This document shows, piece after piece, positions 50,594-59,827 of a DNA stretch of 64,000 bases. Below the pieces are notes generated by a model, which saw only the letters and a list, made by a program, of their open reading frames with translations, searched no databases and was not told the DNA's origin. The DNA lies in assembly GCA_020638955.1 (NCBI GenBank), contig JACKHO010000004.1:434001-498000 (forward strand), given 5' to 3'. Within the stretch, counting starts at the first letter, position 1. The number at the start of each line of letters is the position of its first letter. This DNA comes from Planctomycetaceae bacterium. Its GTDB lineage: Bacteria; Planctomycetota; Planctomycetia; Planctomycetales; Planctomycetaceae. Made by a program: the position numbers and the translations under genes.

Positions 50594-51343
50594 ATGGAAC
50601 CGACAAACGACAAATCGACCGCGGAATCGCCGGTACCTCTCAGCATTGAGGTGTCGGTCGTTATTCCCTGTCGAAACGAAGAACGAACTCTCGCGGGATG
50701 CATTCTTGAAGCCCTCGAAGCCTGCAAATCCGCAGGAATTTCAGGGGAGGTCATCGTCGCCAATAACGGGAGCACCGACAATTCACAAGCTGTAGCCGAA
50801 GCTCATGGTGCAAGGGTTGTTGATGTTCAAGAAGTTGGTTACGGAAATGCGCTTCGGGGAGGAATCGCGCAGGCCAGGGGAAAGTTCATTGTCATGGGCG
50901 ACGCCGATGGCAGCTACCAATTTTGCGAAATCCCCAGGTTCGTCGATCAACTGCGAAACGGGTTCGACCTGGTCATGGGCAATCGATTCAAAGGCGGTAT
51001 CGATCCTGGAGCGATGCCATGGCTGCACCGCTATTTCGGAAATCCCGTGTTGAGTTGGATTGGGCGGCGCCTGTTTCGGTCGCCAATTGGGGATTTCCAA
51101 TGTGGCCTGAGGGCCTTCTCGCGGCAGGCGTACGATGCCATGCAAACAACAGCCCCCGGCATGGAGTTTGCCTCGGAAATCGTCGTTCGTGCAACGCAAA
51201 TGAATTTGCGCGTGACCGAAATCCCCATTCAGCTCAAACCAGACGGTCGCAACGGTCCCTCCCATTTGCGGACATGGCGTGACGGTTGGCGAAACATTTG
51301 TCTGATGGCCCGACTCCGATTCCAAAGCCGCCGAGGCACTTAA
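50594..51343 (+). CDS. Family 2 glycosyltransferase (polyprenyl-phosphate glycosyltransferase-like)
   Basis: A 249-residue cytoplasmic GT-A enzyme. VSVVIPCRNEERTL opens the nucleotide-sugar-binding fold; MGDADGSYQF holds the DxD metal motif; GDFQCGLRAFSRQAYD and MEFASEIVVRA fit the dolichol-phosphate mannose/glucose synthase group. The C-terminal membrane segments of some members are absent. It lies 28 nt after the GT-C-like gene and probably supplies it with a lipid-linked sugar. Confidence 0.88.
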   Translation: MEPTNDKSTAESPVPLSIEVSVVIPCRNEERTLAGCILEALEACKSAGISGEVIVANNGSTDNSQAVAEAHGARVVDVQEVGYGNALRGGIAQARGKFIVMGDADGSYQFCEIPRFVDQLRNGFDLVMGNRFKGGIDPGAMPWLHRYFGNPVLSWIGRRLFRSPIGDFQCGLRAFSRQAYDAMQTTAPGMEFASEIVVRATQMNLRVTEIPIQLKPDGRNGPSHLRTWRDGWRNICLMARLRFQSRRGT

Positions 51344-51488
51344 TCTGCCGCTGTCGAAGTTTTCCCAACCGACAAGGAGTCGCTGATTCGCAAAACCGTT
51401 ACAAGGATTGGTGACGGTGAATTCATCGTCCTTGGAATGTGCGTGTGTCGATGCATGAGAGGAAGGTTCATTATTTGGGAGAAAAAGC

Positions 51489-52085
51489 GTGGCTCGTCAT
51501 CACATTCGCATTTGGGCACTTGGATTGTGCGGGACATTTCTTCTGGCTGCATTCGGCGCAGAAACTCAGGCGGGTCCTGTCTTCTTTCAAAAGCGGTCGA
51601 CGCTGACACGGTGTCGTATCCCCAATTACGACTATCGCACCTCGTCACCCTCTGCGACGAGTGTTGTGCTGTCGGAGTCGGCGGTGCCCCGGATTGCGTC
51701 CATCAATGGGGCCATCACCACTCCCCAAGTCGAAGTTGGAAGCGACTTTGTCATTGCCGACGTCCAATGTGGGCCGCTACAGCTAACTTCCCTTTCGGCT
51801 CGCGGTACGTCACAGCGGAGTTGCACAGTATCCGGCTTGATTACGCATACAGGGGGCGACAGTGGCCAACTTCTTGGCGGCAAGGTGGTCATTCGTATGG
51901 AGTTGCTGGCCGACGTTGCAGCCAACGGAGGAAATCCGTCAGTATTGGCGTGTCAGGAATTCGATTGCTGGGTCAGGCGCGGCGAGACAGAAACTCTTCA
52001 GATGACCGTCACGGCCCCTGCAACCGTTACATTTGACCAAATCGACAGGATTCGTCTGATTGTTGAGGCCCACCCCAGCCGATAG
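51489..52085 (+). CDS. Small exported protein of unknown function
   Basis: A 198-residue protein with a signal peptide (WALGLCGTFLLAAFGAETQA, then GPVFFQ). The mature part is beta-rich, with four Cys residues. GTG 51489 has GGGAGA 6 nt upstream. No family recognised. It lies 145 nt after the GT2 gene and 83 nt before the next exported protein, so it may be part of the secretin-like cluster. Confidence 0.65.
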   Translation: MARHHIRIWALGLCGTFLLAAFGAETQAGPVFFQKRSTLTRCRIPNYDYRTSSPSATSVVLSESAVPRIASINGAITTPQVEVGSDFVIADVQCGPLQLTSLSARGTSQRSCTVSGLITHTGGDSGQLLGGKVVIRMELLADVAANGGNPSVLACQEFDCWVRRGETETLQMTVTAPATVTFDQIDRIRLIVEAHPSR

Positions 52086-52168
52086 AACCGTCAGGCCATG
52101 TTTTGATGCGCGAGGGATATCACGCATCAAGGCCTGAAGAATCGGTTAACTGGGGGGAGGGCCGAGGG

Positions 52169-52933
52169 GTGCGTCTGTCATTTCCTTTATGTGTGTGCGC
52201 TGCGCTGCTGGCGTTTGTCGCACATCCGCTGTACGCGTTAGAGCCACGCGAAGCAGGCTTCAACGAACTCATTGTCATTGATCCTGGGCAACAGGAGAAC
52301 GGCTTACCGACGGCCGTTCTAAGCAACGGGCAGGTTGATATTCCTCCCACGTTGCACGTGCATCCGTACTTCTACAGCGGCGACAAAGAATACCAGGGGC
52401 CCATTCTAAATGGCGGGCCAACGATTGTCGTGGCCAAGCATCCGAAGTCAGGCGAGAAGCTCTACATCGACGCCATCTTGCCTGCGGGCGCTCCCATCAT
52501 CGCCTACCGCGATGATGCCATCACGTACATTTACCAGGACCGTCGCGTCGTCGTCGAGTTCCACGCCTTTCAACCGCATCGCGCCACCGTCAAGTACGTC
52601 GGCGGACGTGGAGCATTGCGAAAGCTCTCTGAAAAAGTGCAGATCTCAAAAGCCAACCTCGCGGCAATGAGTCGCCGCTCACGATTGGTGACTGAGGTCA
52701 AAAAACTATCAGCTGACACTGGCAACCTGCTCAAAGGCAGCGCCGGCGTCGTAGAAAACATTGGTGCCGTCGCCGTTGAACGCACCCGTGCCGTCACAAA
52801 GTTCGTGCCCGGCGTGCAGCTTCTGCAAAGTGCAGGCGAGCAAGCCGATGAACGCGGCGCCACCGAAGAAGTGCGTCAAGCCGCGTTTGAACAAGTGCAA
52901 AATGAAGTGCAATTCGGGCCAACCGTGCGATAA
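52169..52933 (+). CDS. Exported protein of unknown function, secretin-cluster member
   Basis: A 254-residue protein with a signal peptide (LSFPLCVCAALLAFVAHPLYA). The first half is beta-rich (DIPPTLHVHPYFYSGDKEYQ, LYIDAILPAGAPIIAY), the second half helical (LRKLSEKVQISKANLAAMSR, VRQAAFEQVQNEVQ). GTG 52169 is preceded by GGAGG-type sequence and gives the signal peptide at the N-terminus; ATG 52103 would not. It lies 48 nt upstream of the secretin-like gene and is likely co-transcribed with it. Confidence 0.7.
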   Translation: MRLSFPLCVCAALLAFVAHPLYALEPREAGFNELIVIDPGQQENGLPTAVLSNGQVDIPPTLHVHPYFYSGDKEYQGPILNGGPTIVVAKHPKSGEKLYIDAILPAGAPIIAYRDDAITYIYQDRRVVVEFHAFQPHRATVKYVGGRGALRKLSEKVQISKANLAAMSRRSRLVTEVKKLSADTGNLLKGSAGVVENIGAVAVERTRAVTKFVPGVQLLQSAGEQADERGATEEVRQAAFEQVQNEVQFGPTVR

Positions 52934-52981
52934 CGGTTCGGCAACATTCAGGATACAAAAGACTCCACGGAGGGTAGTCCT

Positions 52982-55900
52982 ATGCCACGGGCTTTCAATA
53001 AAAGTTGCTTGTTCATCCTCGCCACCAGCCTGCTGCTGGGAAATTTGGCGTTTGGTCAAAGTGTGAAAATCACCACGCCAGCACCAAAGGTTCTCGATGG
53101 CGTCACTCGGTTGAAAGCCACCGGTCCAACTGCAAATACGAAGGTTGAATTCACGCCGGTTGTTGAGGCAAAGCCGAACACGAAGATTACGGCGGTGAAG
53201 GTAACCCCCAGCATCACACCTCCGGCGACCGTTTCGCCGTCGGTTAATGCAAATGGAACGTTTACCCCTGGGACAGAGTCGATCGATATTCCATTTGCGT
53301 CAAACAATGCGCCAATTTCCTTGACCACAACTGTGACATATCAACCTGTCGACAGTGCCGGTAACAACAACGGCAACACTTTCACGAATTTCTTAGTTCA
53401 GAATCTCATCATCGACGCTCAGTCTCCAGAGCCACTTACCCCAGTTGTCTATCGTTTCCCCGGCGGGGGGGGGACCATCACCGTTCCGTTTAAGGAAAAC
53501 GACCTCGATCCCAGTTCGGTGAGCGGTGGGGACTTTTATGTTGTTCAGGAGGTCACGACAGCAGGTGGGGCAAAGCAGGATGTGGTCGCCTTTCCTGAAG
53601 GAGAGCCCATTGTCAGTGCAGACCATCTTCAAGTGACACTGAACTTCCGCAACTTGAATCCTGGTGACTACAAAATCGCAATTGCAGGTTTGACGGATAT
53701 TGTTGGTAATGACCTCGCTAAACCAACACCCGGTAATGCACTCGCATTGGACAACGCCGGTTTCAAGACCACGTTTACCGTCCCCGGTGGGAGGCAACGT
53801 GGTGAGCAAGTTGAATTCCCGCGATTCCTCTCCCCAGAGAATAAGTCCGACGAGTTCAATCCCGGTGATCTCGTCGACACGCGTGTTGTGCAACTCTATT
53901 ACTTCCGCGACGCCCGCCGCGTTGCTGAACTCATAAATCGGAACGTCCGGAGCCTGAATCAGGTAGGGTACGATGACGCACAACGCGTTGCTCGTGAAGC
54001 ACGCATCAAGGCAGAAGACGCGGTTGATGGCCGGCGATACAAGGAAACGGTCGCCTATGAGGCGGCTCAGAAAACGCGTGAAGCTCAAAGGCAGTTACAA
54101 CAGGCGCAGCAAGACCTTGCCAAGTTGCAGCAGGAGCAGGCCGAACTTGCCGTGCAAGAGGGTAATGTCAAATATGTGCTGGACTCATTCGTTAAGGAGG
54201 GAGCTACCGGCAATACCGCTGCGCTTCAAGTCGGCGACACGGAAATGAAACTGACGGCGAAACGTGCTGAGATCCAACAAGTCCAGATGGCCGACGCAAA
54301 TGATCCAACTCTCCCTATGCTGAAGCAAGAGGAGGCTGTGCTCGCCTCGCGTCTACAGGTGCTGCGCACGCTAGCCGTCAAGGAAGAAGTTATTAACAAC
54401 CAGAAGGCCGCCTTCGCGACAAGTCAAGGGTTGCTGGAATCTCAAATCAAGTCACTGCCCACGCAAATCCAGCAGTACCAGCAGGGTGAAATCGACACGC
54501 GGGAAGCCGTTGTCAAAGCAGAAGCCTCTGAGCTTCGCACTTCCCAGGAACAGTTCCGCCGCGAAGTCGCCGCCAGTTTGACTGACCCCGACACCTTCGT
54601 TGCGGGCAACGTCTCTTCTCGTGACCCCGTCACTCAGGTCTCCATCTCAGTCGTTGGCACTTCGCGTCTGCAACTGCGTGGCCCTATCAAAGGGATCAAT
54701 AAAATTCGTCGCATGATTCACCAAATTGACTCGCCGGTCGGTCAGGTGAAAATTGGGATTCATACTGTTCAGGTCAACGGCGAGCACGGCGACCGGATGG
54801 ACTTTGTTTATGAGAAAGTCAACAAGGAAATTGCTCATTCGCGGTTCCTCGTGAATACCTCAGGTCGCCTGTTGCGTCGCGCGGTTCAGGAAGTCGCGAA
54901 CGAAGTCGCCATGGCAGTTGATCAGGGTGGAGCCATCATTCTTGATTGCCCACCGGCTGACCTCATCAGCATGTGCCAGGACCGCAACGCAGGATTTGCG
55001 TCGCTCGATGGCACGGTTATGACCAACCAGACACTCCGTGACTGGCGGTATCTCTACGCGTTCTACGGAGCCGACTTCATCGACGAACTGCGTCGGATGG
55101 ACTCGGAACTGCTGAACACCGAAAACAAAATGCTCTCGCTGCACTCGATGGATACCATCAGCCTGGCGGGTGCCCTGTCGGTGGCGTCGCTGGCCGATCA
55201 TCCCGTGCGGCAACAAATCCTGTACCGCTTCCAGGAACTCATTGCTTCGGAACTTCCAGAACGGGAACGCGAATACGTCCAAGCCCTCACACAAGTTGGC
55301 TACCGCGGCAAACAACTCAGCTTCTGGCCAAACCGGGCGATGAAAGTCGACGACCGCAACGCCCAAGAGATTTACTTCAACGCCCAGCGGACGTATCACT
55401 TCCCGAACACCATTACCTTCTTCAACGAAGCCATCCCCGGCCAAGGTACCCTCAACCCCGTCCAGTACTCCACCCTCAAGCTAGCGCAGGCCCTGAAGGC
55501 TCAACTTGTGGCGGAGATGGAGTACCAGAATTTGGTGCTGGAACGGTCTTTGCTGTCGCGGTATCCGAACAAATCAGTTGCCGAGCAACAAGTACTGCTT
55601 AATAGTGCTAAAGAAAAAGCAAACCGGGAATGGCAACTGGAATACGCGACGTTTGGCAAGAACCTTTCATCGACCGTCCGAGATGCCTCAGGCGTATTGC
55701 AGAACTACAACGTCAATGAAACCCAAAAAGGGGACATCAATCGCTTTTTGAGCAAACTGGCTGACCACATCGCCAAGTCGGACGCTACGCAGCAAATCGT
55801 CGATGCACTGCGCGTTGCCAGCCCTAATAGCTATGACGAATTTAAGGAGGAATTCCTTGGGCAGATTCTGGAGATTGTTCCTCCTGACCTTGTCAATGAA

Positions 55901-57190
55901 TCTGGAACTGATGGAAACGGCGCCAACACGTACCTCCTGTCGATTGCTACCCTAGCAAACGGGTTGTATTCAGACAAAGCCTTCGACCAACGCTTAAGAG
56001 GGCTCTACCGTCGCTATGAAGTCCTTGTGGATGCCGAGAAAGCGACTGAAGAGGCGATTGCCGAAATCAAAAAACTGAAGGAATTTACCTATACGTCACG
56101 TCTGCTTGAGCAGTTCATGGACGAGCAGGAAGAGAAATCCGTGGCGCTGATGGAGGCTCTGCGGGAGCATTCGTCAAATGTCGACAACTATCTCAAGCGA
56201 GTCGCCATTGCCTTGGAAGATGACGTGCAGGCCCAATTCTATGAGCCGGCTTTCCAGCGAATCCGTCGAGTTTCACGTACTTGGGACGTTACGCTGGGGC
56301 AAATTGAGACGACCACCGTCCTGACGAACAATCGGATGTTGGCTAAGGTTAGCCCGGCAGCTACCTTTGAGTTTGACTTGCCGCATCGAGACATTTTGTT
56401 GACGGAAGCGATTGACGGGTCGAAGGCGCTCGTTGACGAATATGGCAACCTGCTGAAAGACCCAACGTTCCTGGCGGGGGCTGCGGCGTTGTCTGGTATG
56501 CCGCCGACTGGCGTCGTTGGGGATAACTCGCCCATTACGGGAATTCCTGGTCTGGATCAAAATCCAAAATTCGGTTCAGAATTCGAAAAGCTCATTCCCG
56601 ATCCCGCTATTTACAAGTTTGAGACGGGGACAGGGTTCGAAATTCGACCAATCATTCAGCCAGATGGTCACTCGATTGTTTACACCTTCGACTACATGTA
56701 TTCCACGAACGTACGCGAACCAGTTCGAGCCGATGAAAAACACCTTGGCCGAATCAAGCGTCACTTCGTGCACACCGATGTGCAGACGAGTAGCTACGAG
56801 TTGCGAGAAGTCAGTCGCTATACGGTGGCCCTAAAGGCTGCTCGCACGGAGCGAGGCGTGCCGCTATTCGAAGACATTCCGGGGCTCGGAGTGCTATTCC
56901 GTCCACTGCCTAGCGACGAGTCTTCCCTACAGACGAACATCATTCTGGCGAGCTCGACGATCTATCCTACCGTATTCGACTTGATGGGACTGAGGTGGTC
57001 ACCATATGTCGACGACCTTGGTTCAGAATCGTTGGTCAACGATAAGGATGAACAAACTACTCGCAGGGAAGAGTTACGCACCCACCTCTTGGAGCAAACA
57101 CGTTCGTCCGTCAATGAATCCATCGGAATCCCCAAATCAACCGGGCCTCGTGTAATTCAAATGCCGAGTGGCTTCAGTACTCTGCCTTAG
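52982..57190 (+). CDS. Giant exported secretin-like protein with coiled-coil insert
   Basis: A 1402-residue protein; GGAGG lies 8 nt before the ATG and a signal peptide ends near LAFGQ. Residues ~30-250 are beta-rich, with an SbsA/Big-type Ig-like domain near 156-250. Residues ~335-520 form coiled coils (AQKTREAQRQLQQAQQDLAK). Residues ~546-640 resemble a secretin N-domain (LQLRGPIKGINKIRRMIHQ, VGQVKIGIHTVQVNG). Near ~1290 GVPLFEDIPGLGVLFRPLP matches the C-terminal secretin motif. The ~650 residues between are helical and unrecognised. A secretin would form an outer-membrane ring; this chain is far longer than GspD/PilQ and may be a planctomycete-specific form. Stop codons overlap the next gene, on the opposite strand, by 4 nt. 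Confidence 0.72.
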   Translation: MPRAFNKSCLFILATSLLLGNLAFGQSVKITTPAPKVLDGVTRLKATGPTANTKVEFTPVVEAKPNTKITAVKVTPSITPPATVSPSVNANGTFTPGTESIDIPFASNNAPISLTTTVTYQPVDSAGNNNGNTFTNFLVQNLIIDAQSPEPLTPVVYRFPGGGGTITVPFKENDLDPSSVSGGDFYVVQEVTTAGGAKQDVVAFPEGEPIVSADHLQVTLNFRNLNPGDYKIAIAGLTDIVGNDLAKPTPGNALALDNAGFKTTFTVPGGRQRGEQVEFPRFLSPENKSDEFNPGDLVDTRVVQLYYFRDARRVAELINRNVRSLNQVGYDDAQRVAREARIKAEDAVDGRRYKETVAYEAAQKTREAQRQLQQAQQDLAKLQQEQAELAVQEGNVKYVLDSFVKEGATGNTAALQVGDTEMKLTAKRAEIQQVQMADANDPTLPMLKQEEAVLASRLQVLRTLAVKEEVINNQKAAFATSQGLLESQIKSLPTQIQQYQQGEIDTREAVVKAEASELRTSQEQFRREVAASLTDPDTFVAGNVSSRDPVTQVSISVVGTSRLQLRGPIKGINKIRRMIHQIDSPVGQVKIGIHTVQVNGEHGDRMDFVYEKVNKEIAHSRFLVNTSGRLLRRAVQEVANEVAMAVDQGGAIILDCPPADLISMCQDRNAGFASLDGTVMTNQTLRDWRYLYAFYGADFIDELRRMDSELLNTENKMLSLHSMDTISLAGALSVASLADHPVRQQILYRFQELIASELPEREREYVQALTQVGYRGKQLSFWPNRAMKVDDRNAQEIYFNAQRTYHFPNTITFFNEAIPGQGTLNPVQYSTLKLAQALKAQLVAEMEYQNLVLERSLLSRYPNKSVAEQQVLLNSAKEKANREWQLEYATFGKNLSSTVRDASGVLQNYNVNETQKGDINRFLSKLADHIAKSDATQQIVDALRVASPNSYDEFKEEFLGQILEIVPPDLVNESGTDGNGANTYLLSIATLANGLYSDKAFDQRLRGLYRRYEVLVDAEKATEEAIAEIKKLKEFTYTSRLLEQFMDEQEEKSVALMEALREHSSNVDNYLKRVAIALEDDVQAQFYEPAFQRIRRVSRTWDVTLGQIETTTVLTNNRMLAKVSPAATFEFDLPHRDILLTEAIDGSKALVDEYGNLLKDPTFLAGAAALSGMPPTGVVGDNSPITGIPGLDQNPKFGSEFEKLIPDPAIYKFETGTGFEIRPIIQPDGHSIVYTFDYMYSTNVREPVRADEKHLGRIKRHFVHTDVQTSSYELREVSRYTVALKAARTERGVPLFEDIPGLGVLFRPLPSDESSLQTNIILASSTIYPTVFDLMGLRWSPYVDDLGSESLVNDKDEQTTRREELRTHLLEQTRSSVNESIGIPKSTGPRVIQMPSGFSTLP

Positions 57191-57978
57191 GGTTTCACAA
57201 CAGACACGGCAGTCAATCCGGTTGAATCGCGCTGAAAATGGACTGAATCTCCCTTGTTTAGTGAATTGAAGCCACCTACAACGACTGAACCTGCGAACGA
57301 GACGAAATCGCCCTTGTCGGCCCGGATAAGTCCTGATTGTGCTGAAGAGATAAGAGCCGATATTCTGCCATGCTCTAGTGCTGCGGCCGCGGCTTCGAGA
57401 CCGCCTTCCTGAGGCTCCTCACCAATAGTTCGGAGTCTTGATGCGGCCCGGTCCCCGGATTCCGGCGCAACTTGGAAATCCTGATACTTGACGCGCTGTC
57501 CCACTTGTAGTTTCTTGAATGAACCGGAAGTAAGAACGGGGCTGTTGTCGCGTCCTTTCTCCGTGAACACGACTGTTGCCGTGGCATCATCCAAGATCCC
57601 ATCTTCGCTAGTGCGCAAGATGACGCCGAATTTACGTTGCTGATCGACAGAAACGACAACGCCTTCCTTCCATCCTCGGGACAGTGCGGCGGAGATTGAC
57701 GTCTTCCCTTCTGGAACGGTAACCAGTTTGGCAAACGATACAGCCTTGCCAGCAGGTCCGCTAATTGCTTCGTAACACACTTCATCACCAACTCGTAGCG
57801 AATCCCACGAGGCGCGTTGTAGTGTGCGTTTCTGAAATACGACGGGACAGTTCCGCGGGGGTTTGGGAGCCGGCTCCAGCGGTTGGATCAATCCGAATTT
57901 CATTTCGTAATTGATCTCGGAAATCGTCCCTTTCAACATTTTTGGTGTGCTACTGCCACTCGCTCTTTTCTTACCCAT
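57187..57978 (-). CDS. Triple cold-shock/OB-fold protein
   Basis: A 263-residue cytoplasmic protein with three units that resemble cold-shock domains. Unit 1 is LKGTISEINYEMKFGLIQPL, unit 2 EGVVVSVDQQRKFGVILRTS, and unit 3 GRISALISSAQSGLIRADKG with DFVSF; each has the K/R-F-G-x-I turn or its remnant and a following V-F or V-x-F. This is longer than single-domain CspA. The first ~12 residues are basic. GAGG lies 8 nt before the ATG at 57978. Likely binds RNA or single-stranded DNA. Its stop shares TTAG with the stop of the convergent secretin-like gene. Confidence 0.75.
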   Translation of the reverse strand: MGKKRASGSSTPKMLKGTISEINYEMKFGLIQPLEPAPKPPRNCPVVFQKRTLQRASWDSLRVGDEVCYEAISGPAGKAVSFAKLVTVPEGKTSISAALSRGWKEGVVVSVDQQRKFGVILRTSEDGILDDATATVVFTEKGRDNSPVLTSGSFKKLQVGQRVKYQDFQVAPESGDRAASRLRTIGEEPQEGGLEAAAAALEHGRISALISSAQSGLIRADKGDFVSFAGSVVVGGFNSLNKGDSVHFQRDSTGLTAVSVVKP

Positions 57979-58083
57979 TACCCTAGCCTCGCGTTTGAGA
58001 TGTGAATTTGAGCCCATTTGCTCGGTATCACGCTAACGTGCTGGTTGTGGGGTTGTCAACGAATTGGCGAATTCTTGGTTGCC

Positions 58084-59040
58084 TCAACGGCTGGCGTAGA
58101 CGAATGGGAAGACTCGGTCTACACCGGCGAAGAACAGTGGTGATGTCACGGCGAACCAGAGGATGGTCAGGGTGTGGGCGGTGATTTTGCCTGCGGTGTT
58201 ACGGGCGGCGAGTTGTTTGAGTTGGGGGGAGAGCAGCACGGCCGGGGCCTGGAGCAGGAAGAACGCGAATTGTTTGCCGTCGAGGTGTGAGGTGGCGAGG
58301 GCGAAGAAGTATTCGTGGAACAGGGCGCTAATGAAGAAGACCGCCAGCACGCCGAGGGTGCGGTTGCGTCGTCCGCCGCAGGTAGCGAAGACGTTGAGGT
58401 ACAGCCAGTGGCGGACACGCTGGTTGTATCTGTACCAGAAATCGGCGGGAGACTCGGCGGCGTACGCGTGGTTGTTGAAAGGGATGACCTCGTAGCCGAA
58501 CAACTTCTCCAACTTCGAGAGTCCGACAGACGACAACTCAATGCTGAAAATAAACAACACGACTTTGACCACATGATCAACCAGAAATGATTCTCGCAAT
58601 ACCCGCACCTCGCCACTGCGTCTACAGAATTCGAAGACAAGTGCGAAACAGAGCAGTGAGCCGACTAGCCACGCAGCATCTTGCAGGGTGAATGATTGCC
58701 GCTTCCGTTTCCGTTCACCGAAGACATCAACCAGGATGGGGAAGGGGATCAGAAACGCCGCGTAGGCCCGCCACGTTGCGGGCTGGGCAATTCCCAGGCG
58801 GGACTGTCGACCGTAATCACACACCCGAAAAATGAGGTCGATGCACACCAGCGAGCAGAGGGCTCGGGTTTTGATGAACTCTGAACCAATCAGCAGCGGA
58901 GCGAGACAAACTCCGGCAATAGCAATGAACTGACCGACGAGACTCCACTTCCGCCGCACGCGTAATAGCGGCCACACGGCGAACGCTACCGCGAATGCTG
59001 CGAACAAAGCTGTCGTGAACTGAAGGATGTTGTCTTCCAT
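58084..59040 (-). CDS. MBOAT / wax-synthase-like acyltransferase
   Basis: A 318-residue membrane protein with about eight segments. SPADFWYRYNQRVRHWLY and the invariant His in FFISALFHEYFF are the MBOAT catalytic signatures (Asn/Asp-His pair, here in the wax-synthase-type subgroup). It transfers an acyl chain to a lipid, alcohol or polysaccharide; the substrate is not clear. There is no good Shine-Dalgarno sequence before the ATG at 59040. It lies downstream of the OB-fold gene's promoter side and alone on the strand before the unknown pair. Confidence 0.78.
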   Translation of the reverse strand: MEDNILQFTTALFAAFAVAFAVWPLLRVRRKWSLVGQFIAIAGVCLAPLLIGSEFIKTRALCSLVCIDLIFRVCDYGRQSRLGIAQPATWRAYAAFLIPFPILVDVFGERKRKRQSFTLQDAAWLVGSLLCFALVFEFCRRSGEVRVLRESFLVDHVVKVVLFIFSIELSSVGLSKLEKLFGYEVIPFNNHAYAAESPADFWYRYNQRVRHWLYLNVFATCGGRRNRTLGVLAVFFISALFHEYFFALATSHLDGKQFAFFLLQAPAVLLSPQLKQLAARNTAGKITAHTLTILWFAVTSPLFFAGVDRVFPFVYASR

Positions 59041-59068
59041 TGAGGAGACAGCATACCTGAATCAGCGG

Positions 59069-59806
59069 TCACAATGGATTGTCGCTATCCGATTGCCGGA
59101 GCCAATCATACCAATCAATCGTTTCGATTTGCTCTGGTGTCTCTTTGTTGGCGAATTCCTTTGAAACAATATGTACAAGCCCATTCTGTTGTGCCTGTGC
59201 TGCCTGTCTGAGAATTGAATCGCACGTGTCATTGAATGACAATGTTATTCCGGGATATGGAGCAACAAACAGCCCAATGCGTATTCCCAGGTTGATCCAA
59301 AGGCAAATCCCAACGACTGTCGCACTCGTGTTGGTGGTAACAACCGACACTTTGGTGACATCAAGGTGATTCCATTCCGAGACGGGACAAACAACGGAAG
59401 CCAAATCGAACATTCCGATCAAGTCATCACTGCCACGGTCATTCTCCTCCAACTGCCGGGTAAGGCTGAGTACGGTTTGGTAGTCGTCACGATGAGACAG
59501 TCGAAAGAACAATGCGGTATCGGAAGCTCCAACAAACAGGCTCGATTGCCGGTCATCGCCAAAGTCGATTGCCAGGACCGGCGAACATCCGCCCCAAGCG
59601 TCTATCTTGCCACTGGTCGATGAATCAGTTTCACTACTCCACACGGCCTGCCGAATCGAGTTGATTGGCTTGCTGCAAAGATCAATGATTTGCTCCGCAT
59701 TCAACTCGCTGATGGCATCCATCTCTTTGTTTCCAAGAGTTCTAAGGAATTGGTGGCACTCCCTGACGTCAGGAAGGGAGTGGTCGGCTGCACATTGCCA
59801 CACCAC
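59069..59806 (-). CDS. Protein of unknown function, gene 1 of a pair
   Basis: Up to 245 residues from GTG 59806; ATG 59722, giving 217 residues (MDAISELNAEQIIDL), is a good alternative start. The protein is soluble and mixed alpha/beta (PVLAIDFGDDRQSSLFVGAS, TALFFRLSHRDDYQTVL). No family recognised; the style is like small immunity-type proteins, but that is only an impression. It lies 21 nt after the gene at 59828-60316, so the two form a unit. Confidence 0.6.
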   Translation of the reverse strand: MVWQCAADHSLPDVRECHQFLRTLGNKEMDAISELNAEQIIDLCSKPINSIRQAVWSSETDSSTSGKIDAWGGCSPVLAIDFGDDRQSSLFVGASDTALFFRLSHRDDYQTVLSLTRQLEENDRGSDDLIGMFDLASVVCPVSEWNHLDVTKVSVVTTNTSATVVGICLWINLGIRIGLFVAPYPGITLSFNDTCDSILRQAAQAQQNGLVHIVSKEFANKETPEQIETIDWYDWLRQSDSDNPL

Positions 59807-59827
59807 CTGACCCGCCGCGAAACTGAA

